Below, in pieces: positions 13,745 to 24,600 of a stretch of 64,000 nt of DNA (the stretch's first letter is position 1; the number at the start of each line of letters is the position of its first letter). This DNA comes from Lanius collurio (lineage: Eukaryota; Chordata; Aves; Passeriformes; Laniidae): positions 10,790,424-10,854,423 of the forward strand of contig JACBWW010000017.1 in assembly GCA_020086605.1 (NCBI GenBank). Reading direction: 5' to 3'. A program made the position numbers and the translations under genes. The notes under the pieces are model-generated. The model worked only from the letters and a program-made list of their open reading frames with translations, was not told the origin of the DNA and ran no database searches.

Positions 13745-14340
13745 TTAGACCTGCTGGCAACACCCCTCTCAGTGCAGTCCAGGACACCACTGGCCACCTT
13801 TGCATGAGGGCAATAAGTCACTGTCTTGTCGTGTTGTCACCAGGACCAGCAGGGTCCTCCTGCAGGGCTCCTTTCCACACACTGGACCCAGTGTGTGCTG
13901 GTGCTTGGGGTTATTCCTCCCAGGGACCGGTCTTGGCACTTCCCTTTACTGAGTATCACAAGGCTGCTTCCATTCCCAGTTTCTTTCCATTCCCAGTCTG
14001 CCCAGGTCCCCCTGCAGCACCAACCTCGAAGTGAACCAGCCTCTCCTCCCAGTTTTGTTCATCTGTGAAGGTGCTGAGGGTGTACCCCATTGTTCAGGTT
14101 ATTCTAGGGGATGTAAACTGGGAGGGGCCTCTGATTCTGTGCCCCCTATCATGGCCCCCTCAGCCCAAGCGTTTCAGCCCACCTCACTGTCCACTTATCT
14201 GCCATGAACTCCATCACCTGGCCTGCAATGATGTTATGGCAAACAGCATCAAAAGCTTTACTGAAGTGGAGATAACATCCACTGCTGTTCCCTTAGAAAA
14301 CCATATCCCTGCATTTTAACCAAGCTAAAGGGTACAAGTC
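13745..14340 (-). mobile_element. Antisense CR1 LINE fragment (reverse transcriptase region)
   Basis: Read on the - strand, this is CR1 ORF2. The stretch at about 14225-14265 encodes a decayed KAFD-V-HNII motif, and about 14050-14095 encodes a decayed form of CTLSKFADDTKLG, which includes the catalytic ADD. On the + strand the familiar text GACCTGCTGGCAACACCCCT, GGTTATTCCTCCCAGGG, CTCCTCCCAGTTTTGTTCAT and CATCAAAAGCTTTACTGAAG is visible in the expected order. The 3' end of the element, which LINE insertions normally retain, is missing: the copy stops at the LTR edge. Confidence 0.82.
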
Positions 14341-14394
14341 AATCATTACCTGTATGCATCCAGTGGCAGTCTCTGAACTACCTGCCTACTCAGG

Positions 14395-15062
14395 AAATAA
14401 GATACAGACCATCAGTGTAATGCTCAGTAGCAGTCAATAAAACACAGAGAATAACTAGGGATTACTAGAAAAAGAGTAGAGAAAGAGTAAAAAGCAAAAG
14501 AGAAAACAGTATTTTTAATTTTTTTTAAAGGACTGGTGAGACTAAATCTTGAGTATGACTTTGGTCTCAGCCTGCTCAGCAAAAATAAAGTAAAACAAGA
14601 AAAGATACAGAGGAGGATGACATAACAAAAGTTGCATAAAAGTTTCTATACAGGGAATTACAAAGGGATTTTCAGCCTCAAAAAGACAACAAGGATGCCA
14701 TAGTAACCTATCATGAGAGGTAGTAGAGAAGGTGAGTAGGGGAAGATCAAAGAGTTACCAGACAGCCCCAAGAAATAAATGTCAGGTACTTCTTCCCATA
14801 ATCAATAAGTTATAAAATATTCTAATATACTGTGGGTAGTAGGTATTTAAAATGAGCAGATGAATTCACAGAAGAGGAATTCATAGTAGGATATTAGCTA
14901 CAGAACCTATCAAACATGGCTTAGTTTGAAATTGGAGATTATGGTGGGAAGAATCATACTCTGTCTCTAAACATTTGCTTTTGAACACAGATGGAGAGGG
15001 CACTGAATTATATGAACGCTTAAACTGACCCAGGAAGGTCAGAAACCTTTATGTTCTTTGAT
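14395..15062 (+). mobile_element. Ancient CR1/L3-like LINE, 3' piece
   Basis: Sense-strand 3' part of a decayed LINE. AGTGTAATGCTCAGTAGCAG followed by TCAATAAAACACAGAGAATA matches the NASAAVKKANRM-type segment of CR1/L3 ORF2. GACTGGTGAGACTAAATCTTG and GAGTATGA follow (VRPHLEY region), then ATCATGAGAGGTAGTAGAGA near 14713. The end is CTGACCCAGGAAGGTCAGAA, then CCTTTATGTTCTTTG, the terminal sequence of old amniote CR1 families, whose tails read TTATGTTCTTATG and lack the ATTCTATG of young avian CR1. Confidence 0.7.
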
Positions 15063-18000
15063 ATTTACCATTCATGTCACAACATTGGCCAGCTCTAAGA
15101 GCCCCAGCTACTTGCAGACCTTTCCAGTTTGATTCCAAACTTGTAAGCAAAAACTTTGTTACCTCCTGCATTTTCTTTTCTATCACAAGGTAAGTACTTT
15201 GCAGCAATAATTAGAAGTAAATGACACTATTTTAAAATACTAATCAAAAAAAAATATAATACTTATTTCAGTAAGGCTGTCTGCCCTGCTCCTTTGTGTC
15301 ACTAACGGGCTCATCAAAACATCCCTCCCAGAACAGAAAACAACAAAGTCTTTTAATTTCCAGACTCTCCACTGATATACAACCAGAGCACTTTCCCATA
15401 AATCTCTCAAACAGCAATAGGATATTAAGAAATATAGATATTAATTAATATTAAGATAGTATATTAAAAAAACTGGGAGCTGTTGCAGAAGAGATTCCTG
15501 GCAGTAAGAGACCCTTAATTCTGATACATCAGAAAAAAATACCCTGGCTGTTATCAGTACCTGACTAAGGAGACACCACTAGCCCATTCTTTCATGTTCA
15601 ATTCTTTCATATGGTGCATGAATTCTACTACCAGAACAGAAAATGCATCCATTTCAATGTAGGTTACACACTCTGGAGTTTTCAAAGCCACCTCTAACTT
15701 GGAAGTGTCCAAATAGACCTACATTTCTGTAAGAACTGGTGTTTTAGTGAAATGATCCAAGTGCCAATTTATTTAATCCCCAAACTGAAATATGATCATT
15801 CTCTGCTGCTGTTTAAAATGCTATCTACAGTCAGCAAACAGACAATATTTAAACTGAAATTTTATGTCAATTATTTCCTTTCACTGTCACCTTCATCCAT
15901 ACAGGATCCAGAGCACTGAGCCCTCTGGGTGTGGGCAAGTATAATACAGTTCAGTGGCTGGAGAACACCACAGAGTAAGAGTTTTATTGGATTCCATTTG
16001 TTGTTGAAACTGCATCACTGTGCAGTCAGAAACACGGAAATCTTTTGGAAAGTTGAAAACCAGGAAGGCATGTTACTCTGTAAAAAGGTAATTATTTAAC
16101 ACTCTCAGCTTTTACTGGACTGCTTTCTTTGACTTGGGCACCTCAGTTTTTTTATGGAACATCCTGCCTTAAGTGCCTGAACAGGAAAGGACTGACCATT
16201 GCACTGAATTCAGGCTCCTGCATAACACTGGTCATCAGGTTTTCCTCAATTAATTCCTTTTGAGGTAAAAAATTAAAATGAAAATAACAACCTATTTTGA
16301 TTTTACACTGGCAAGGAACACACCACAAAGCTGACAAGTATTCAGCTGGAATACACTTGGCAGAACAGTTAATTCCATATTTACCTAATTTTGTAATAAA
16401 AATATCTTTCTGCAAAACTCTATTAACCGGCAGATCGCATCTATGCCAGCATTATAACTGCTATTAATAAATAGAATAACTTCAACACTGCTCAAAAAAA
16501 GAAAAAAAATTAAGTTGTTTTGGATCTTATCTTCCATAAAACAAGAATGTGTGACATCAGCTATGTTTCCTGCCCTTAGTTTTCTATTAATATTGCCCTG
16601 CTAAATGATCCAATATCAAACTGGTATTGTCCCCTATGGTTTTGTAAAACAAAAGCACAACCATTGCTTTTAAAACACTAACAACAACAGTAGCTTCAGT
16701 ACAGCTTTCTGGAAAGTTTCCACTGCTTCAAGAATGACAATCAATTATCTGTCCAAGCAGCTCCTTGATCAGCTCATTGGTTCAGTACTTTTCTGAGACA
16801 ATCTTCAGCTCACAAAAAAGCAATCAGATCATGCATATGCAGACTTGAACACTGCCTGTGCCCTTGTAGTACCACATTTTCAGTGTAACAAGTTTAATAT
16901 TTCTTTCCCGTTATCTGAAACATCCCATCAATTTCACTGGAGTTTAATAAAACTAGAAAATTGGACAGAAATTAGTACCAAAAATTTTCTGAACCAAGCT
17001 TTTCCTGCTCTTGGAAAATATTTCAAAGATTTATTATTTATTTCAGTAATTCCCAAATAGACTCTCAGAATTTATAGTCTATCAACATTTTTATACCAAA
17101 ATGGTTTATTATAACTACAATATTTTGTTATCAAATTTTCATATTAAGTTCATATATTAAAATGTCACAAGCCACATAACAATGGCAGAGAGTAATTAAG
17201 AGTTATATTTAGATTTAAAACATGTCCTAGCCGACACCTAAATGATAGCACCGTTTTTCAAAGGCTTGCAGAAGCAAGGCAGCTGCAGCTGAGCAGAGAG
17301 GATGAATACAGCCCATAAGGGTTCTGCAGCTTCAGGAGAAGTACAAGGACACAAGACAGCAATGACTGCAGTGAAAGGAACACAAAGTAAAAGTCTACAG
17401 AAATTAGCTCTGCCTCCTGTGCTTTAGAACACAGGTCTTCAAGAAACTTGGTTGCAACATCACAAAATCACATTTCAAAACTCATTAAGAGCTTCCAGGT
17501 AAATTTCATTAATGTTAAAAATATTTCAGTATGTATTTGGATTGTTAACTATATTTTTCTGTTCTATTAATTAAGTACTGAGTTAGAAAGAAAAATATTG
17601 AGGTATCTATCAAAAAAAGAATTTACAATCCCCTGATTTGTCTTCCCATCTTGATAGGGCAAAAGACTCTGAAGGCTAATTATCTTTTATAGATAATTAT
17701 CTGCATAGATCAATTTAAAATATTCACATTTCATCTAACATACTCCAAATCAGACACAAATTTTATTAATATGTATTTTCAGTTAAAATAAAATTTAAAA
17801 ATAAAAGCTACTTTAACCATCCCTTGTAGGACTGTCCACCAAAGCCATAATTTTTCCTGACTGTACATGCAGATGAATGCCCATAGAGGGTCTCACCCTC
17901 TGACCCATGTACACTTGGCTGATCTGCTACAGAATTCTCCACTTGCCACAGGTCTCTTTCAGTTTTGCTTTCAGACTTGCAGCTAAAATTCTTTTCAGCT

Positions 18001-19315
18001 CATTTCCATTCTTCACTATAGAAAATGACAGATGTATTACTCAATTTAAAGTTTTACAAGCTTTTGTAATATAAGATTTTAAGTTAAAGTGCTTACTGTC
18101 GAAAAGCTGCCTTTGCATTCTCATAGTAAATACAGTATACTATATATTGGCCACAGCAAATATTTATATTAAAAATATTTAAAGTGAAGGTTAAAACAAT
18201 TTTGTAAACTGAAATGTACTGTGACAAAGATATAATGCAAGTGTGTAATATGGTCTCTGTACAGAGTAGAGAATAAAAGCAAGTAATGCCTACCTGCTGA
18301 AATTTATTCCTTTGATAACATTTCCCAATTATAGTGACAATCTAGTATTGCAGACGTCGACAGAAGCATATTTTTATGTATCTTCAACTAATATGCTCCT
18401 AAATTATCAGTATTTTAAAATGTTTTTTCTTTAAAAATGCTTAAGTAACTCTCAGGCAATCTAAAATATCATTTCCCCATGTCAGAAGTTCAGTCAATGA
18501 CCATTTTCACCTATGTGAAAATAGATATTCTCTTCAGCTTTTCTTCACATTTCAAATGAAAGAATTCTAAACATTAAAAATTGCTAAAAATAATTTCCAT
18601 GTTTATAAAAAGCCAGTCCTGCACTCTTACTCCTGAGAGATATGAATGTCTCCATGATTCTACTCCATGGACACACATGAATAAATAATACAGCATCAGA
18701 CTGCAGCTGTGTGTTACTATTTGTGCTTGGCTGCCTGCCAGACCCAGGGTTTCCTGCAGGTCTTTCAGATTTCATTCCAAAACTGCAAGAAGCCTTCACT
18801 GGTTTGATAGCTCCTCTAGTTGGAAAACTACATTAATATTTTTCTTTAAAAATTGAGTCCTAACAAATGGATCTTGAAGTTTATTTTATGTTGGGAATAA
18901 CATCCATGGTGAATTGTTAGCCTGTACAGTGAGTAATACTTAAAAAGAAATTTCTAAGCCTTGAAAAGAAAGCTCACATTTAAACAATACCAAAATTTAA
19001 AAGTGCACAGGGAATGGAAAACAATAGCATTTCTATTTTCTTGTTAACACTTCCCCCCTGAATATGTTGTATTTTTTATTTAAACCGTTCAAAACACACA
19101 TTATCTTCTCATTTGTATCATAGTGTAGCTGTGATTCTCATTCCAGCCTCTAGAACATAATACTTATTTTCCCACCTTACACATTGCAATAGCAAGAAGG
19201 AATTATGGTCAGACATGGGCCTGGGGATGAGTTCCTGACTCTAATTAAACCAATCACAAAATTCTCATTAACTGTGCCAGAGTGCACCACAAGTCATTAC
19301 ACACAATGAATTACC
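15063..19315. other. Intergenic, no gene recognised
   Basis: AT-rich, unique-looking sequence. The open frames are short (up to 87 codons) and have no recognised homology. No LTR, CR1 or simple repeat of note was seen, apart from short A/T runs. Confidence 0.6.
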
Positions 19316-19319
19316 TGAG

Positions 19320-19730
19320 CACAGCCTGTTCCCCTGCCAGGGGCTGAGCTGCCCACGGTCAAGGCCGGCTCTGGAATGATGCAGCTGGGGAGGAAGCTGA
19401 GGAAGGAGCTGTGCCAGGCTCGGTGGGGAGAGAAGGGTCCCTTCTCCCCAGTGAGGGAGCTCTGGGAGTCTGCAGCCTTGCCTGGGCTCTGCTGTGGGCT
19501 CGCCTTTGCCTGGCCATGGCCTCAGTGACCTCGGCCTGCTGAGTTGTCTCCCTGCTATGGCTCTGGGCTTGCCCCATCATTACACTTCTGCCTGACATGC
19601 ACTGGACTGCTGAACATCAGCCAGCCCGGATTCTGACCCTGATTCTGACTTGACTCAGGTTATGTCTCATCATTTTGGACTTGCCTTGTCATTTGGACTG
19701 TTTGGTGACTCCAGCTACCAAAAGCTGGTT
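19320..19730. other. GC-rich segment of unknown origin
   Basis: About 400 bp of GC-rich sequence lies in AT-rich surroundings. It contains a loose repetition of CTGAC/TTCTGAC units around 19628-19656 and several CCTTGCC/TTGCCT repeats. It may be a worn retroelement or LTR fragment. I recognise neither a coding domain nor a family. Confidence 0.35.
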
Positions 19731-19849
19731 GCCTTGCCCAGCTACTGTGGGATTGTGCCCCTCTCAGCACCTCCAACCATCTTGCTGTCATTGCCATCTT
19801 CCAGATGGCCTTGCCTTGTAGAAAAGCCTGCTCCAGCTGCTCCTTGACA

Positions 19850-20280
19850 TGCATCATCTCCGTGTCCTTCATCCCCATATTTTCTTTCTTTTACCTTCTT
19901 CCAAATTTGATGCCACTGACAATTCTTGCCTTCCTGGCATTTTTCACCCGCTCAACTTAAGATTGATTTTTTTCACTCCAGTTCTTTCCAAGACTGTTCT
20001 TGTAGTTGATCTTTTGATGAGTCTTTTTGCTCTTTCCCCACTTTCATTATTTCCCAGGGCAGTGTCTATAGCCTTTTGCTCATCTTACATTATGTTCTAT
20101 CTCCAAGCAATTTCATCAGCTGACACATCCTCAGCTATCACCTCCATGCTGATGACTAACAAATCAAGCTCAGCATCATTAATTGTTCTTCTAGCAATAT
20201 TCTCCATCTGTCCTTCTCTCAAATTATATAATTTCAAGGTTTTATCAGCTTTAACAGAACTTGAGAAAAAGAGCTAGTAT
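19850..20280 (+). mobile_element. Ancient L2-like LINE reverse transcriptase relic
   Basis: In one frame, CTATCACCTCCATGCTGATGAC at about 20135-20156 reads YHLHADD, the decayed YHLYADDTQ catalytic motif of L2 reverse transcriptases. It is preceded by text matching the PQGSVLGPLLF region (CAGGGCAGTGTCTATAGCCT near 20056). A 142-codon open frame (19849-20277) lies in a different frame and is incidental. L2-type elements are old and sparse in birds, so this is a relic of the early amniote genome. Confidence 0.55.
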
Positions 20281-20401
20281 CTTTCTTCCCAAAAACTTGC
20301 TATACCTTTACTTTCTGCATACTCAGGTACATGTTCTCAGGATACTTTCAAGTTTATTTCCCTTGCATTGCTCTTATAAAAGAAAACCCACATGCCATTT
20401 T

Positions 20402-20406
20402 GGGAT
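20402..20406. repeat. Target-site duplication GGGAT (left copy)
   Basis: GGGAT sits immediately before the TG that starts the LTR at 20407, and the same five bases follow its CA end at 21630-21634. Confidence 0.8.
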
Positions 20407-21629
20407 TGAAGTGGTTTGATGCTGGTTTAAGCACCAAGCACCATAAAAACAATTCACTTACTTGCCTCTGCTACAGGTAGGCAGAGAAGGGGAAATTGGA
20501 ACTTCATTTTTATAAGGTGAAATAAGATTATTGAGGAAAAACAGAAAAACTTCAAGGCAAAAGAGGTCCAAACTTACAGTATAAAGAAAATTTATTACTA
20601 ACACAATTAAAAGTAAAACAAATAATGAGAAACCAAAGCAAACTTGCAGAACACCTTTTTCTTCCAGTACTTCCCTCTTTCCACCAACCCACATGAGGGA
20701 AACAAACACGGGGTTTTGGCCAGTGTTTCATTTCTTAAGAATCTTTCTTCAGCATGCTGTAGGAAAAGAGTTTCTTGTGCTGTGGGATTCTTCCCATGGA
20801 AGATAGTTCTCTGCAAACTTCTTCAGCATGGCTTCAAACTTTCACAAGCAACAACAGTCTGCCTGAAATCTGCTGCAGTGAAAAAAAATCTTCTTCCCAT
20901 GAATCTTGCAGTCTTCCCACACTGTCATCACGAGTCATAACAGCCATGGGGTTTAATCTTTTAAGGATGAGCTATTCTAGCCTGAAAGCAAAGGCTCTCT
21001 TCTCAGTCTCTAAAATCCTTTTCACACCATACATATACTCTGGCGTGAGTACTTTTTCTCCACAGGCTACACATGGATTTCTGCACCCCGCCATGTACTT
21101 CATTTCATGAATTACAGGGAAAACAAAGAGCTGTATTACAGTCCTCACCATGGCTTGCAAGGAGAGTTTCAGCTCCGGCGAGCGCCTCCGCTCTCTTTCC
21201 CTTCCCCCAATGACCTTGGCACCGCCATGTTGGCCTCTTCTCACATGATCTCACTTTTCCTTTCCCTCTGTCTTAGAAGAGAGTGGGTATCTGGTAAGTT
21301 GATCTTGTCTGGGCTCTGCATCAGGGAAAACACTTGCCACGTTTCTCACTGCCAGCTGCGTGGTGGTGTTTCTCTGATTCAGCGCGGTCCCGGCTCCGCT
21401 GGGGGTTTTTGGGCCCCACGGCTGCTCACGGCTCTGGCGTGGCTCTGCCGGCGGCCTGGTCCCGGGAGCAGCCCCAGAGTCCCCCCGCTTCGCCACCTCT
21501 CAACGGGGACACAGGAAAAAAGCCTTCCTGCCCTTCCTCTTGCTTTAAATATGTACATCACAGAGGCGCTACCAGCTTTCCTCATTGCTTTAGTAACCTG
21601 CCCATCAAACCAAGTTTTAAACTACCACA
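20407..21629 (-). mobile_element. Solo endogenous-retrovirus LTR, about 1.22 kb
   Basis: The block starts TGAAGTGGTTTGATGCTGG and ends AACTACCACA (TG...CA), with GGGAT on both sides. On the - strand AATAAA is present near 20589-20594, so transcription would run right to left, with U3 at the right (GC-rich, about 21150-21540) and U5 at the left. The left-end TGGTTTGATGCTGG text resembles avian ERVL/ERV LTRs. No gag, pol or env sequence adjoins it, so it is a solo LTR left by recombination between the two LTRs of a provirus. The 189-codon open frame at 21107-21676 is part of the GC-rich U3 and is not a gene. It inserted about 120 bp downstream of the L2 relic. Confidence 0.82.
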
Positions 21630-21634
21630 GGGAT
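21630..21634. repeat. Target-site duplication GGGAT (right copy)
   Basis: This is identical to the five bases at 20402-20406. A 5-bp duplication fits ERVL and several other vertebrate ERV classes. Confidence 0.8.
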
Positions 21635-24600
21635 CCTCATCTACTCAACATCCTCTTTCCCTCTTTGTCCACATAGGAGTGTCCTTTCAGTCCTAATAAA
21701 ATGTTATAAAAACCTTATAACAACCCTTTCAATTTGTTCATGCAACACACGTACCTCAAGACTGTACCATGCTGAATTCTTTCACCCAGGCCCGTTTCCC
21801 TTTGATATCAAACTTGTATTTTTTGGTACTGCTTTTAAGTGTCCATGTGGCATAGGTCTACTTCTTAAAATAATAATAATAAATTGAATGCTGTACAAGG
21901 TAAATGATCTAAATTATCTAATTGCCAAGTAGAAGGAATACCTGAGCTAGTTTTAAATTAGAACCAGTGAAATACCCCCAGCAACAGTAGTACTGAGCTT
22001 CTTGGCAGAATGTATTAGTTCATGCTTAACTCTATGCATTTGTGGATATTCTTCCTCTTTGTTTGTATAGCTCTGCAGTTCCCTTATAAAATATTTTCTC
22101 ATTAAGCTTGATGCCTATTTATATTTTGTACATTCTGCCAGTGTTCCCAGTCTTGTGTAATTTTTTTGACAGTCTGTCATCTATATATCAAATAAAATGG
22201 TTTACCCTGTTTAAGTTCCTCTTAAAATAATTCTACTTTTCATGGCATCTCCAGTAACTTTCACTAGTGTCTGTTTCTTCATCCTGATACTGGGAGTTGC
22301 CAGAGAAGTAACATTTCTTGAATAAGTGCATGTGAGGTGGTAGAGTAAATTAAACAGGGACCTAAATAATAGAATACAGATCTGTGTATCTCTGCTGCAT
22401 TTAGCAGTGCTTCTGTCTATTTAACTGTCTTCAAAAGCTTCTTTGTCTTTCAGATCTTCTGTACCTGATGACAGCTTAGCAATTTTTACTGTGCCAAAGC
22501 TCCACTGTTTCCTTTGCAAATATAAAAGCTACTCAGAAAGATGTTCAATAGAGAAAACATCTAAACGGTGACTGTTTTTCCTCTAGAAACTGGCACACGT
22601 TTTTTCTAAAATGAGTGAAGTAAACTTTCTGTAACTCCTAAGAATTGGCCTTTTTTGGCATTTCTTGCTGCAGGCACATGCAGTCCCTGTAGTTTCATGC
22701 AGTGATGAAGGCAATGTAAGAACCAGTCCAGACACAGGAATTTGGGCTCATTTTGAAAAGCATGTGCATAGCACAGAAGTTGGCAATTTCATGCCCTGAT
22801 GAGAATTTTCCGTTTCATTGTTGCATATCTTTACATCATCTTTTATTATATCCTTTCCTCATCCTTTATTAGCCATTTCAGACAGAGAGATGAGGAACTG
22901 GCACAAACTTAAGATTTTGTGGAGTTGATCAAGTTTCAGTAACAGCTGGGGGAAAAAAAATCAAACCCAGGAAGATAAACAGCACTTCACTGAGGGTAAA
23001 CTGTCAGCATCCTTATGACATATTTAATGTTCTCTAGTCAGGACCCTACACGAGCAGCTTTCCATTTACCAGTTCCCAGGCCAGCTTCTGCTGTGCTGCT
23101 TGTTGGATTTTACTCACTTGACTTATTAATGGCAGTCTTTTGCCATTTAGTAGAAATTCTAGTTCACTGGGAATGGTGAAAAAAGCAAAGATTACTTTAG
23201 AAAAACACATAGGCTTTAATCTAGGACACAGAGTAACATTTTATTTTAAAACTAAGTTCTACATTTAATACTATCATCTTTTTGTACTATAGGATCTTAT
23301 ATATAAATACATAATACATTACAGCTTTGACTATAATTTATATTAAAGCTACTGCATACTTTCCTGTTAATATAATGAAGCTTTAAAATAGCTGAAGCAC
23401 CACTTAGTACAAAACAAGATCAAAAAAGGATTAATATATATCGTGTTTCTGTTGTGATATATTCAACCAAAACCAAGACTTTAAATTTTGCTATGTTGTT
23501 ACAAACTTATTTGCAAGATGAGAATATGTTCCCAAGCAGGAAACGCTACCTGAAGACATAAAGATCATTGTCTGTTTTTACAGAAGCAAAAAGTGAAGGT
23601 TCAGGGGACAGGGTTGCAAAAGGTTAAGAAATAAATTCTGTTGAAATATTAGTGCAACATCCAAAGAGTACCTTTTTTTACTGTCTGAAAAGACTGAGAA
23701 CATGGAAAAATGCCAGTTTTCTTGGCTAACTATTTAACAAAATTATTTCACTCATTTTCAGAATTTTAAAAATATGCTTATGTTGCCATATTTTTAGCAC
23801 ATAAACAACAAGCATGTAAGGCAGACAGTCATCTCAGGAATTGCATCAGAAACTTTGAATGGTCAGGTGTGTCTGATTTCTCCTGATAACCCTGCAAGTT
23901 CAAAGCATTTAGCAATTAAGAAGATATAATGTAGTCATTCAAGGAAGACTGACTGCCACAGAAAGGAATCCTAATAATTTATGGAGTCACTTTGAAAGTA
24001 ATCATTGTCATTGTAGGGATCCTAAATTGTTGTTTGTCTGGACCTAATTTAATTATGGGTATTTTCTGCTTCTGGTGTAGACTCCTCATTTGACAGCTAT
24101 TACAAAAGTATAAGCTTTACTTGTATAAATATTCCCCATGGAGCAAAAATATTTATAATGGCAAAACACATTAATGCACATAAATTTTCATACAATTTTC
24201 ATCACATACTGTGTTTTATAATTATTTAACATTCGTACTTTCTGTATGTCTGTATTCTGTCTATTCTGTATTCAGCATGGCTGAATATCTTTTATATGTA
24301 ATCAGCTCAGTCAGAAACATGTTCATTGGTATAATATTCATTCCCAGAGAAAAATGGTCCTCAAAATTTTTAAAATACTGTTAAAATATTCCAAGGTCTC
24401 TGGCAATTTTTGGCATGATAGCAATAGTTACAATCAGATAATCTTCTTTCTAAAGAAAAAATACAGTTTATCTTTAACATCTACTACTTCCTTTTAAAAG
24501 TCCATGAAGTAGTTTCTTCTTCAGGTAAGATGGTTTCCAAAGTTACATTCTCTAATGAAAATTTATAGCATATGATATTGTTTACTCTTATTACAACATT

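Noticed and set aside
19849..20277. 142-codon + strand open frame
   Set aside because: It overlaps the L2-like relic in a frame different from the one carrying the YHLHADD motif, so it is incidental.
21107..21676. 189-codon + strand open frame
   Set aside because: It falls in the antisense of the solo LTR U3 region and runs past the LTR end. There are no retroviral gene motifs.
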